A DNA stretch of 55,404 nt, from assembly GCA_023511795.1 (NCBI GenBank), contig JAIMAU010000014.1:1-55404 (forward strand), given 5' to 3'. The translations under genes were made by a program, and so were the position numbers. This document shows positions 26,506 to 35,495 of the stretch, in pieces (position 1 is the first letter of the stretch; each line of letters begins with the position of its first letter). This stretch comes from Armatimonadota bacterium. GTDB lineage: Bacteria > Armatimonadota > UBA5829 > DTJY01. The notes below the pieces were generated by a model that had not been told where the DNA came from, searched no databases, and was given only the letters and a program-made list of their open reading frames with translations.

Positions 26506-28368
26506 ATGATTTTTGCTAAACGCACCTGGATTGCCATATGTGTCCTGGCTTTAAATACTCCATGTATAACTGTATTCGCCGGCTTCACTCCCCGTGTAAC
26601 ATTTCAGCCAGAACCAAATGGAGCCTGCATAATAGTTAATAAGCGAATTGTCATTCGACTGAGAACCTCTAACGGCAATCTTTCACCAGTCCAAAGAGCT
26701 TCGCTAGCCACTGAAAGACTTGCCGGACTAGTTCAAAAGGGACTAAACCCAATGGCTCTTTCCTACAAGTTAACCGGGCAATCCGCCAGGCTTATGGCCG
26801 GTGACATTATGATTGCTATTGCCACCCCTAGCGAAGCAAAAGCACAAGGTACAACGCCAGCCAAACTTGCTAGCGCCTGGGTGCGTAATATTCGCGAAGC
26901 ATTGAGTCTGCCGCCTCTAAGCGCATCGCCTACTGAGCTTCTAATACCGATAGGCGAAACGCGCATTGTAAACGTGGAATCTCTTCTTCCCGAACCCGTT
27001 ACGGCTCAAGTATCCAATGGAGCAATTGTATCTGTAGATGCCTTAAAACCAGGCTCATTGGTGATTAAAGGGCTTCAACTTGGTGAAACTGAAATTACCC
27101 TAAGATGTGCTGAGTTTAGCGTAATAATTAAGGCGTATGTAAAGAAATATGCCGCCCAAATAATGAGCAGTGCAACAACAGTTGTTACCGGCTCAAATGT
27201 TCCAATTTCTTTGACCAAACAAGCTGCAGAAGATGCTGCTCGCTCAGCAGTGATTTTGGAACCTGGTGCGTTTGTCAGTTCGCTAAGCATGCCTAAAATC
27301 TCCTCAAGTCCTTTGCCAGGACAGAGAATTCAAATTCCCGTTGAAATAGAAGCAAGAGGAGGCAATCACATCCCCATTAAAGGTACAACGCAGGTGCACA
27401 TCGAAAACAGACCCTTGTCCTATGTAAACGCATCCTCAATAATGTATAGCAATGACCCAGAGCGAATTTGGAAGTACCAAGTGCTTTATACTGGCAAAAT
27501 ACTCCAAAACCAAGAAGCAACTCGCCTGTTATACCACCACCAGAATATGATGGGCAGACGCATTGGTTTTGTAGTAGATATATTGAATCCTTCAACAAAT
27601 TCAGCGAGCCTCCACCTAATTGAGGGAGTCTCGCCTCCCATGCTAGATACGGTGCTTGTTGGGTATAAAGCGGGCAATGAATTTCTTGAAAACCACCGGA
27701 CAATGGTAGGCCGAATTATCGAACTGCGAAAAGAATCAAGGCGCGTGATTGTAAGCCAACCTCTTGATCATCCATATACCGCCAGCGGAATTATCGAGTT
27801 TAGGCAACTATCTGGTGATCCACTTATTGTTCGTGTTATTGCCAAACCCGAAGATCAGCGCCAAATTGAGGATAAGCGTAACATCCCATTGTCTTTAGAC
27901 GGAATAGACCTTGCTAAATTTCAAATATCCGACCATATATATCCAAACCCTATGCAAAAATTGGAGCTAACTTATTTAGCAGGAAAGCCATGGGTTTTCT
28001 TTAGGATTGGCAAAGACGCCCTGAAGAATTCCGAAAAGGATAGATGGCTTTTTGGAAACTACGGAGTTATTTATGATATAAAAGCTACGCTTGAAAATCC
28101 TTTGATGACATCCCACACTGTAGAAATCGCTTTCGAAGCGACAGCCGGTATTGCGAGCGGGGTATTTTTCGTAGATGGGCGGCCGGTGCGCATAAAATCA
28201 CTTCAACCTCCTCAAGAAATTTGTCTCGATAAGATTACTATTCCAGCAGGAAAAACTAGAACAGTCTCGATTCGAACGATGCCCCTCTCGGGTTCGGCAT
28301 ACCCTGCCACTTTGATAATTCGGCCTGCAGGTACAACTGCTTCCGCATCGGCAGCAAAGTCCAACTAA
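26506..28368 (+). CDS. exported protein of unknown function with pilus-assembly-like domain
   Basis: The 620-residue protein has a signal peptide (WIAICVLALNTPCITVFA) and a 100-residue N-terminal region (LATERLAGLVQKGLNP). This is followed by repeats typical of type II/III secretion N-domains (LLIPIGETRIVNVESLL, then KPGSLVIKGLQLGETEITL, about residues 145-205). The remainder is beta-rich and carries sequences such as YQVLYTGKILQNQEATRLLYHHQNM that I do not recognise. The ribosome binding site GGGAGG overlaps the end of mutL, so transcription from the mut genes is likely. The product is probably periplasmic or on the cell surface. No catalytic motif is visible. Confidence 0.7.
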   Translation: MIFAKRTWIAICVLALNTPCITVFAGFTPRVTFQPEPNGACIIVNKRIVIRLRTSNGNLSPVQRASLATERLAGLVQKGLNPMALSYKLTGQSARLMAGDIMIAIATPSEAKAQGTTPAKLASAWVRNIREALSLPPLSASPTELLIPIGETRIVNVESLLPEPVTAQVSNGAIVSVDALKPGSLVIKGLQLGETEITLRCAEFSVIIKAYVKKYAAQIMSSATTVVTGSNVPISLTKQAAEDAARSAVILEPGAFVSSLSMPKISSSPLPGQRIQIPVEIEARGGNHIPIKGTTQVHIENRPLSYVNASSIMYSNDPERIWKYQVLYTGKILQNQEATRLLYHHQNMMGRRIGFVVDILNPSTNSASLHLIEGVSPPMLDTVLVGYKAGNEFLENHRTMVGRIIELRKESRRVIVSQPLDHPYTASGIIEFRQLSGDPLIVRVIAKPEDQRQIEDKRNIPLSLDGIDLAKFQISDHIYPNPMQKLELTYLAGKPWVFFRIGKDALKNSEKDRWLFGNYGVIYDIKATLENPLMTSHTVEIAFEATAGIASGVFFVDGRPVRIKSLQPPQEICLDKITIPAGKTRTVSIRTMPLSGSAYPATLIIRPAGTTASASAAKSN

Positions 28369-28431
28369 AGACGTCAATAGTCTAATCCTTTGATAACTTA
28401 AAGTTTTTGCGAACGGAGGCTAAAAAATACA

Positions 28432-29652
28432 ATGAGCAACTTAAAGCAGCAAGCAAGGTTACTGTGGTGTGATGCCGAGGCAAACAGCATACAGCTATCA
28501 ACCCGAAAGGGCGTCGCTGAAGTAGTAAGAAAAGCCTCCCGGGCAGGAATTAACACAATTATAGTGGATGTCAAACCTCTCAGCGGTGAAGTACTTTATC
28601 TTAGTGAAATTGCCCCAAGACTCAAAGAGGTCAAGGGACATTTTTATCCTCAGTCGTTCGACCTTCTGCAAACAATGGTTGAGGAAGGACACTCATCAGG
28701 GATTCCAGTACACGCCTGCATTAATGTTTTTTCTGAAGGCCACCGCAAATGGAATCGAGGTCCTGCATATTCTCAACCCGAGTGGCAAGCAATAACATAT
28801 GAAGGCGGAAATCCTCCTAAGTTCTCGCTCATGCAAGACTCACGGCATGAAACATTCGGCGTGTTTGTTAACCCTATCGGCCCAGCAAGAGAATATGAGC
28901 TTAGAATTATCAGGGAAATCGCCCATCGCTACAACATTGATGGCATAGTATTCGATAGGATGCGCTATCCAAATCTTTATGCTGATTTTAGCCCCATAAG
29001 CAAGATGGCTTTTGAAAAATGGATTGGCATTTCAAACCTTCGCTGGCCAGATGACATACTCATTTTAAGCAATGATGAAAAAATTATCCGCGGACGCTAT
29101 TACAAAGAATGGCTCGAGTGGCGGGCTTGGCAAATCAAAAACTTCGCAGGGGATGCTGTGCATCTTGTGCGTTCCATTAATCCCAAAATTAAAATCGGAG
29201 TTTATGTTGGCTCCTGGTACGATACCTATTTTGATGTCGGAGTCAATTGGGGAAGTGAGAATTTCCACCCAGGCTATGAATGGATGACGGCAGATTACAA
29301 TAAAACAGGCTTTGCAGAGCTCTTCGATTACATTTGCACAGGTTGCTACTACCCCGATGTAACACAAGAAGAAGCACGCTCAGCCAAAGGCAATGAAAAC
29401 CTCAGCGTTGAGGCAGCATGTCAACTTTCAATGAAGGCAATTAGCGGTGCCAGCAATGTGTACGGCAGTCTATACTTGCTCGACTACAAGCAAAGACCGG
29501 ATAAGTTCCGCAGTGCGGTTGATATGGTCCTTCGCAATACACAAGGAATAATGTTCTTTGATCTAGTGTATCTTGAAGACTATGGATGGTGGCAGATTTT
29601 GGAAGAAGTATTTACAAATGATGCGATTGCACCACATGATGCAAATGATTAA
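28432..29652 (+). CDS. GHL10-type glycoside hydrolase-like protein
   Basis: The 406-residue protein matches the family-10-like glycosyl hydrolase (DUF187/GHL10) barrel. RKASRAGINTIIVDVKP is near residue 38, GIPVHACINVF near 95 and HRYNIDGIVFDRMRYP near 165. KIGVYVGSWYDTYF follows near 245, and the strand HRYNIDGIVFD carries the usual acidic residue. No signal peptide is evident at the ATG, which has a good GGAGG ribosome binding site. A secretion route is therefore not visible, although neighbours are exported. The substrate is unknown. The downstream gene starts inside its last codons. Confidence 0.8.
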   Translation: MSNLKQQARLLWCDAEANSIQLSTRKGVAEVVRKASRAGINTIIVDVKPLSGEVLYLSEIAPRLKEVKGHFYPQSFDLLQTMVEEGHSSGIPVHACINVFSEGHRKWNRGPAYSQPEWQAITYEGGNPPKFSLMQDSRHETFGVFVNPIGPAREYELRIIREIAHRYNIDGIVFDRMRYPNLYADFSPISKMAFEKWIGISNLRWPDDILILSNDEKIIRGRYYKEWLEWRAWQIKNFAGDAVHLVRSINPKIKIGVYVGSWYDTYFDVGVNWGSENFHPGYEWMTADYNKTGFAELFDYICTGCYYPDVTQEEARSAKGNENLSVEAACQLSMKAISGASNVYGSLYLLDYKQRPDKFRSAVDMVLRNTQGIMFFDLVYLEDYGWWQILEEVFTNDAIAPHDAND

Positions 29653-31054
29653 TAACGTAACGGTAGCGTTACTCATCGCCCTTTGTGGAGCACTGCTTAA
29701 TAACAACTTTGCCTTTTCACAGGACTGCCAAGAACTTTACAGAATACGAATTGCCAATCGTACTGATGGCGCTGTCGAAGTCAGCCTTAATAAAGGAACT
29801 TCGTATACAATTGTTGGCCGAGTGACTAGACCTGCAACCAAAGTATCACGCGGTTATTCGGCTAGCAAATACGCACAAGAGGGAAAAGTTGCCGCAATTG
29901 CAGTGCATGGTATTCGCATTAAAGTTGGTGCCATTCCGGAAAAACAAGGGGATACACCGTTAATTATAAGCATTCTGCCTCGAGAATTTGCCCAAGCCCC
30001 AAGAGGTTTTGGAGGTCACATCGCCGGTAGCTCAGGTATTGTAACCAACATTCCAACCGGTACCGCGATATTCCGAAACCTCGCTCCTTTTGTCGGCAAT
30101 CAAGTCTTTCTTGAGCAAAGAGGTGTGCTGGCTCCGCTGCCATCCGGGTATTCACCTTGCGTTGGAGATGTGCTTGTAATCCTCGTGCATCTTCCAAAAC
30201 GCTATGCAAAAGAGATTATTTTTGAAAATAAAACAGGCGGAAAAGTTGACGCCATCTATGAAGATGGCACAGAAACAATAGCAGTCGTTAAGCGACCAGT
30301 TCATGGGGTGGGGCGCTTCGACGCCACTGGGTACACCGGCGTAGGACAAATCAACACTAACCATACTGGCGTAATTACAATCTCAACAGCACCTATTGCT
30401 AATGGGCAAAAAGACGGTTCTAACTTTGAAACGCGAGGCGGTTTCATGATTCAACCTTCTAAGCACGCAATAGAATCAGGTGACTCACCACAAGTTTGCG
30501 TTGTTGGACCAGTTTCAAAAGACAGCCAATGGCTCGAAGGAACACCGCCGCTCTTCTCAGGTTATTTAGGTTTAGCCTATGACCCCCAATCAAAAGAAAA
30601 CTCATTTTCGGTGGATATTCAATGTGGTGATGAAATATGGCGCTCTCTGCCCCCGCTAATCGGAAAGCAAGACCATGCTTTAGACAATCTTCCCGGTTTG
30701 GGCCTCCCAGTTACACACATTAGAATAAAGCTACCGCGCTACGACAAAGAGTGGATTAAACAGCAGCTTCACCAATCTTTCCTTGCATATAAAAAGATGA
30801 CGGAAAGAATTGTGCCAACGTTAACGGGGAAAATAACCTTATCTCTCGATGCTTCGGGGCTTCCAGGACTCCAATTTGTCGCTTTGTGGGTCGATGGTCA
30901 ATGTAAAGCAATAAGCAGTGTTCCGCCTTTTACTTTTGAAATTGACACTTCAAAGCTTGATTATGGCGAGCATATCGTAGAAATCAAAGCTTTAGACAAC
31001 TCAGGAAAGCCTCTTAAGACTGTAACAAAGAGGTTTTTCTGTGGCGAGCCGTAA
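29636..31054 (+). CDS. exported protein of unknown function with C-terminal Ig-like domain
   Basis: A signal peptide is visible (NVTVALLIALCGALL with cleavage near AFSQD). The mature part has two or three beta-rich repeats (YRIRIANRTDGAVEVSLN; EIIFENKTGGKVDAIYEDGTE) and ends in an Ig-like module (FVALWVDGQCKAISSVPPF, then KLDYGEHIVEIKALDNSGK). The start is placed at the ATG 29636, overlapping the end of the GHL10 gene by 17 bases; ATGs at 29639 and 29645 are equally possible. The shared repeat form X-I-x-NRT-DG-V suggests an internal duplication. The function is unknown. Linkage to the GHL10 gene hints at a role on the cell surface. Confidence 0.7.
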   Translation: MMQMINNVTVALLIALCGALLNNNFAFSQDCQELYRIRIANRTDGAVEVSLNKGTSYTIVGRVTRPATKVSRGYSASKYAQEGKVAAIAVHGIRIKVGAIPEKQGDTPLIISILPREFAQAPRGFGGHIAGSSGIVTNIPTGTAIFRNLAPFVGNQVFLEQRGVLAPLPSGYSPCVGDVLVILVHLPKRYAKEIIFENKTGGKVDAIYEDGTETIAVVKRPVHGVGRFDATGYTGVGQINTNHTGVITISTAPIANGQKDGSNFETRGGFMIQPSKHAIESGDSPQVCVVGPVSKDSQWLEGTPPLFSGYLGLAYDPQSKENSFSVDIQCGDEIWRSLPPLIGKQDHALDNLPGLGLPVTHIRIKLPRYDKEWIKQQLHQSFLAYKKMTERIVPTLTGKITLSLDASGLPGLQFVALWVDGQCKAISSVPPFTFEIDTSKLDYGEHIVEIKALDNSGKPLKTVTKRFFCGEP

Positions 31055-31079
31055 GGCAAAGCTCAATCAATAATTAAGG

Positions 31080-31505
31080 CTAATCGGAGGCAGGCCTAGA
31101 CGCCATCATCCAGGGAGGCTTGCCTGGTCTACCTCGCACAACAATTGTTCCATGGTCTGTAAATATCTTATAAACGCTTAGGATTATTTCACAATTTCCA
31201 AGGAGCGAAGGATTCTTCAGAACCTCGCCAACAACAATTGCTTCCTCTCCTTTTATAAGAGGAATTTGCTTGTACCATGTAGGGCAAGTGGCAAGCTCGG
31301 CTTTTCCAGTGGAATCTTGCAAGATAAAATGATTATCAGAAGCATAAATTATCTTGCCCTTTATTACAGCCGTTCCACCCCAGGTGTTTCCAGCCTTCAC
31401 ATCCGCTATTGTCCGCACCTGTGTATCCATCACAGCACGTTGGGTAAAGAATCCTGCTAAAAAGGCAATCATTAAAATAGCAAGCGGAATTCTCCAAGCC
31501 CCCAT
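31080..31505 (-). CDS. exported OB-fold-like protein of unknown function
   Basis: The 141-residue protein has an N-terminal membrane segment or signal (IPLAILMIAFLAGFFTQRAV). It is followed by a small beta-barrel-like region, VRTIADVKAGNTWGGTAVIKGKI, ASDNHFILQDSTGKAEL and EEAIVVGEVLKN, which resembles OB-fold proteins of the tRNA_anti/BOF kind. It ends in a Pro-rich tail. The ATG at 31505 is used; a start four codons earlier is possible. It lies convergent to the upstream group and divergent from the next gene. The function is unknown. Confidence 0.65.
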   Translation of the reverse strand: MGAWRIPLAILMIAFLAGFFTQRAVMDTQVRTIADVKAGNTWGGTAVIKGKIIYASDNHFILQDSTGKAELATCPTWYKQIPLIKGEEAIVVGEVLKNPSLLGNCEIILSVYKIFTDHGTIVVRGRPGKPPWMMASRPASD

Positions 31506-31614
31506 TGCAATCACCAACCAATTTCAATATTTATATACCGCGCAAATTGGCTTAATAAAACTTTGTAATTGCGCAATTGACGGAATGGGCAAGGAAAAAT
31601 ATAATAGGGTTGCC

Positions 31615-32493
31615 ATGAAGCATTTATGGTTCTTAACAATTGCTGCGTACATACTTGGAGCATTGGCGGCAGAAACAATAAAAGCCGAAGAGCAAACAAA
31701 CACACCACAACAAGGAATTAAGCTGGCGTACTCCTTTTCCCCTGGCAAGATTAATCGGTATAAAATCGTGCAAAAAATGACAGGCACGCGAACAATAACG
31801 GGTTCGGCCACAAGCGACTTGGATATGCAACTTACTTCTATAATCCGAATGCGCTGCATAAAAACTCTTGAGAACGGCAAGGTTGAGATTGCAATAGATA
31901 CCGAAGATGAGTACATGAAGATTTCTGGGAAGGCAATTTATGGATACAAACCATCAAAAGATGTAAGAACTATCCAATTGAACCCCAATGGAAGTATTTC
32001 TGGCTCTTCAATTTCAAATCAGAAAGAATCAAAGCGACGCCATGCACTTGATTTTGGAGCTGTGGAATCGATTTTGCTATTGGCTATTCTACCCGATAAG
32101 CCTATTGCCCCAGGAGATGTTTGGTCCGCCGAGATGCCGCTACCGATTGATACAAAATCAAAGCTAAAACTTGATTTTCAGCTTGAAGAAATTAAAACTT
32201 CATCAGATGGGCAAGTGGCAATTATAAAACAAAAGTTGACTACACCTATAAATGAAACCAATCAAAGCCAAGAAGAAGGAACCAGAGGAAGCCAAGCTGG
32301 CGAGAGTACGTTAACTTTCGATATAAGCAACGGAAGACTTATATCAGCCAATGGAAGTATTCATACGAAAATCGAGACGCCAATTTCTGTTCCTCCTGTT
32401 CCGGGCTCTACACACAGCCGTTCTATCCAAATAGTAGACGTGACAAGCAAATACACTATTGAGCTACTACCAGAGCAAAATAAGGCACAGTAA
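31615..32493 (+). CDS. exported protein of unknown function (292 aa)
   Basis: It begins with a signal peptide (MKHLWFLTIAAYILGALAAETIKA) after the ribosome binding site TAGGG. The mature protein is beta-rich: KLAYSFSPGKINRYKIVQKM, then a DFGAVESILLLAILPDKPIAPGDVW segment near residue 155. A Gln/Glu/Ser-rich loop (INETNQSQEEGTRGSQAGE) and a final strand follow. The form recalls proteins of unknown function that bind lipids or cell-surface ligands as barrels, but no family is certain. An upstream ATG at 31585 is possible. A hairpin suited to termination lies just after the stop. Confidence 0.65.
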   Translation: MKHLWFLTIAAYILGALAAETIKAEEQTNTPQQGIKLAYSFSPGKINRYKIVQKMTGTRTITGSATSDLDMQLTSIIRMRCIKTLENGKVEIAIDTEDEYMKISGKAIYGYKPSKDVRTIQLNPNGSISGSSISNQKESKRRHALDFGAVESILLLAILPDKPIAPGDVWSAEMPLPIDTKSKLKLDFQLEEIKTSSDGQVAIIKQKLTTPINETNQSQEEGTRGSQAGESTLTFDISNGRLISANGSIHTKIETPISVPPVPGSTHSRSIQIVDVTSKYTIELLPEQNKAQ

Positions 32494-32507
32494 ATTGGAT
32501 TTCAAAT

Positions 32508-32526
32508 AGAAGCAATTTATGCTTCT
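32508..32526 (+). terminator. possible weak terminator after the exported-protein gene
   Basis: A 7-bp perfect stem, AGAAGCA/TGCTTCT, with a 5-base loop lies 15 bases after the stop codon and is followed by AAAGATTTT. The T-run is short and displaced, so efficiency is doubtful. Confidence 0.4.
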
Positions 32527-32852
32527 AAAGATTTTCACAATTTTTGCAAAAAGTAAGATACTAACCAAAGGTCTACCAAGACTTTCTACAAAAACAATTG
32601 TCTGGCGATGCATTGTTTAGACTTTTGATAATCACCGATAAAAAACCTTGCTATAATTTCTCTGCCCAAGTAGCATTTTGCTCAGCTTGTTTTATATTAA
32701 AAAAACCTGGGTAAACAATAATTGACCTCTAAAGATTATGAAACGAGGCAAAACTAACCACATGGCATACATCTACCAAACAACTCCACCAATTCACCTA
32801 AAAGACCTTGCACTTACGCTTTCTAATTACTCATCTGCAGGAGGAACCAATT
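32527..32852. other. 326-base AT-rich intergenic region
   Basis: A TATAAT hexamer at 32652-32657 could be the -10 box for the next gene, but the best -35 match (TTGATA at 32625) is 21 bases away, too far for a normal promoter. A 34-codon frame (32762-32866) overlaps the next start and has no ribosome binding site. Nothing else is recognisable. Confidence 0.4.
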
Positions 32853-33362
32853 ATGGCGTCATCTGAGCAAAAAGTTGTCCACATCAGAAGGAATGTCCAG
32901 GATTATGGTGATCCATATCTGAACCGCGAAAAGCCAGAAGAAATATCCGTTTGCCGCGAATGCAAGTGTGTATACGCCGGAGACCGCTGGCAGTTGGAGA
33001 GCCAAGCGGCAAAACTATTAAAAAACGCGAAGAAGATTATTTACACTTTATGTCCCGCCTGCCAAAAAATACACGATAGAATGCCCGGCGGAATAGTTAA
33101 CATTAGTGGCAATTTTGCAAAAAATCATGAACAAGATATAGTAAACTTGTTAAACAACGAAAACGAACGCGCAATGACCATAAATCCAATTGAACGCATC
33201 ATAGATATTGAGCATTCCAACGATGGACTGGTTGTCTGGACAACCAACGAAAAACTTGCCCAAAGAATTGGTCGGCAGCTTTACAAAGCATACCGTGGCG
33301 AAGTAGAGTACCACTGGTCAGAAGATACAAAGCTAGCAAGGGTATACTGGCGCCGAGATTAG
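32853..33362 (+). CDS. BCAM0308 family protein (NMD3-like zinc-binding)
   Basis: The 169-residue protein begins after a strong AGGAGG. It carries the family signature VCRECKCVYAGDRWQLE near residue 33 and CPACQKIHDRMPGGIV near residue 68, two CxxC pairs that should bind one zinc ion. The C-terminal half (AQRIGRQLYKAYRGEVEYHW) resembles the domain of archaeal/eukaryotic NMD3 ribosome-export factors. The role in bacteria is not known; ribosome association is inferred from that similarity. The next gene starts 72 bases downstream in the same direction. Confidence 0.75.
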   Translation: MASSEQKVVHIRRNVQDYGDPYLNREKPEEISVCRECKCVYAGDRWQLESQAAKLLKNAKKIIYTLCPACQKIHDRMPGGIVNISGNFAKNHEQDIVNLLNNENERAMTINPIERIIDIEHSNDGLVVWTTNEKLAQRIGRQLYKAYRGEVEYHWSEDTKLARVYWRRD

Positions 33363-33434
33363 CGGACCTCCAAAGCCCTTCTAGCAGCTTAAAGGTAAAA
33401 ACTATAATTACTTAAGTGAGGAGGTGCGGTACAC

Positions 33435-33767
33435 ATGTTTGAAACCCTTCGCAGATTCATGTTTATAGGGCTAGGAGTAGCCGCTCTATCAAAAGAAAAA
33501 ACCAAGCAACTGATTGATGAGTTCGTTGAACGCGGCGAACTAACAAGCGAAGAAGGCAAGAAGCTCTTCGAGGAATGGATATCTAAAGCGGAAGAACAAG
33601 GCAAAAATCTTAATGAAAAAATCCGCAACCAGATTAGACAAATGCTCAGAGAGCTAGATATAGCCGACCGACGACAGATTGGAACACTAGAGAAAAAGAT
33701 AGACGAATTGGAAAAACGCTTAGAAGAACTTGCTTCAAAACTGCAAAAGTCGGAGGGCTCAGAATAG
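33435..33767 (+). CDS. small coiled-coil protein, phasin-like
   Basis: This 110-residue protein is almost entirely helical. A short hydrophobic start (FMFIGLGVAALS) precedes KLFEEWISKAEEQGKNLNEKI and a C-terminal coiled coil (IGTLEKKIDELEKRLEELASKLQ). It resembles the polyhydroxyalkanoate granule-associated/phasin type protein often encoded next to ABC1/UbiB kinases, and the UbiB gene indeed follows 33 bases downstream. GGAGGTG sits 12 bases before the ATG. A lipid- or membrane-associated scaffold role for the kinase is a reasonable inference. Confidence 0.8.
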   Translation: MFETLRRFMFIGLGVAALSKEKTKQLIDEFVERGELTSEEGKKLFEEWISKAEEQGKNLNEKIRNQIRQMLRELDIADRRQIGTLEKKIDELEKRLEELASKLQKSEGSE

Positions 33768-33800
33768 TCAGCCCTCACAATAGAGCAGCGGATAAGTACA

Positions 33801-35453
33801 GTGGTATTCGAAAAAAGAAGACGACACCTAGCACGATTCATAGAAATGGGGCGCGTATTAGCACGCCATCAATGGGAACATCTTCTTGCCCAATTGGGTC
33901 TCTCAGAACTTTTTCATTTGCGACCACATGGCAAAGGAATTCTCCCCGACCCAACTGATGTCAGGGAATCTCTAGAGGAACTAGGGCCGACTTTCATCAA
34001 ACTTGGACAACTTTTGAGCACACGCCCAGATATCATTCCCTCACAATACGTCGCTGAACTTGAGAAGCTTCAAGATACCGCTCCGACTGTACCAATTAAC
34101 AAGATTCTTAAGGTCATCGAAGAGGAATTCGGCATGGCGCCAGATTCTATTTTTGAACATTTCGATGAAACCCCACTTGCTGCTGCATCTCTTGGACAAA
34201 CCCATCTTGCAACACTGAAAAACGGCACTAAAGTTGTAGTAAAAGTCCAGCGTCCTGATATACACCGCATAATTGAAACAGACCTCGAAATACTTCAGGG
34301 GCTTGCTCATTTTGTGGAACAACACTCTGAACGCATGCGCACATTAGGCATATCTGACTTAGTTGAAGAGTTTGCCATCACAATTCGCCAAGAACTCGAT
34401 TATACTCATGAAGGACGGAACACCGACCGAATCAAGGAAAATTTGAAAGAGTTGAAATTTGTTCGCGTTCCGACGGTGTATTGGGAATATACAACCCCCA
34501 AAGTGCTCACAATTGAACAAATCACAGGTATAAAAATCACCGACATCAGCGAACTTGATGAGCGCGGTCTTGATAGAAAAAATGTGGCTAAGAACCTAGC
34601 TAAGGCTTTTATGGAAATGATCTTTATACACGGGTTTTTCCATGGTGACCCCCACCCAGGCAATTTAGTTGTGCTTGACGATTGTGCAATTGGCCTTCTT
34701 GATTTCGGCATTGCGGGTAGACTAGATCACCGCCTAAAAACTGCTGTCACAATTTTGTTAGCAGAATACATTCAAGAAAACTCTGCAGGCTTCGCAGAAG
34801 AAATTTTACGAATAGGCAGCTATCCCCAAGACCTAAATCGCAGAGCCTTCGAGCTTGAAATTGATAGGGCACTTAGACAATTCTACGGTGCTCCTCTAAA
34901 AGAAATCAGGATGGGAGAGCTTCTACGGAGGGCCTTCCAAATCAGCGCAAAGAACCACGTGCGATTGCCGTCAAATATGTTCTTATTGGTCAAGGTGCTA
35001 GTAAACATCGATGGAATAGCACGTCAACTATACCCTGATTTTGATTTTGCAGGTGAAGCCCGCCCTTATGTCAGACGCGCTATGCGCGAAGAGTTTTCCA
35101 TCCACATTCTAGCAAATCAAGCGTATAAAAGCTTAGTCTTATTTAAGAATTTCCTTTTCTCGCTTCCTGACATAGCACAAGATCTCCTAGGACGAATGGT
35201 TGAAGGTTCGTTCCGCATCAATTTTAAGCACGAAGGATTGGAAGGTCTTATGCGTTCCCTCGAAAGAGCAGCCAACCGCCTTTCATTTGCACTAGTAGCG
35301 AGTGCTACAATTGTCGCCTCCGCTCTCATTGTTGCCGCGAAAATAGGCCCTTTATGGCACGGATATCCAATCATTGCACTCATCGGATTTGGCATTTCTA
35401 TAATTTTTGGCTTTTGGCTGATGATTGCAATACTTCGTGCAGGTAAGCTTTAA
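33801..35453 (+). CDS. ABC1/UbiB atypical protein kinase
   Basis: The 550-residue membrane protein carries all ABC1 kinase hallmarks: the KxGQ-type motif FIKLGQLLSTRPDIIP near residue 56, and PLAAASLGQTHLA with the Ala-rich loop near 118. The catalytic HGFFHGDPHPGNLVV is near residue 278, and the metal-binding LLDFGIAGRL near 300. Two C-terminal transmembrane helices (ATIVASALIVAA and IIALIGFGISIIFGFWLMIAI) anchor it. UbiB proteins support synthesis or handling of isoprenoid lipids such as quinones. The start is a GTG at 33801; an inner ATG at 33846 is the alternative. No quinone biosynthesis gene is nearby. Confidence 0.9.
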   Translation: MVFEKRRRHLARFIEMGRVLARHQWEHLLAQLGLSELFHLRPHGKGILPDPTDVRESLEELGPTFIKLGQLLSTRPDIIPSQYVAELEKLQDTAPTVPINKILKVIEEEFGMAPDSIFEHFDETPLAAASLGQTHLATLKNGTKVVVKVQRPDIHRIIETDLEILQGLAHFVEQHSERMRTLGISDLVEEFAITIRQELDYTHEGRNTDRIKENLKELKFVRVPTVYWEYTTPKVLTIEQITGIKITDISELDERGLDRKNVAKNLAKAFMEMIFIHGFFHGDPHPGNLVVLDDCAIGLLDFGIAGRLDHRLKTAVTILLAEYIQENSAGFAEEILRIGSYPQDLNRRAFELEIDRALRQFYGAPLKEIRMGELLRRAFQISAKNHVRLPSNMFLLVKVLVNIDGIARQLYPDFDFAGEARPYVRRAMREEFSIHILANQAYKSLVLFKNFLFSLPDIAQDLLGRMVEGSFRINFKHEGLEGLMRSLERAANRLSFALVASATIVASALIVAAKIGPLWHGYPIIALIGFGISIIFGFWLMIAILRAGKL

Positions 35454-35495
35454 AATAATATATAATAAGCCAAAGTCTATTTTGAGAGCTTTTCC

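Noticed and set aside
32762-32866. A 34-codon leader peptide overlapping the BCAM0308 gene start
   Set aside because: It has no ribosome binding site and no repeated regulatory codons; chance is the simpler explanation.
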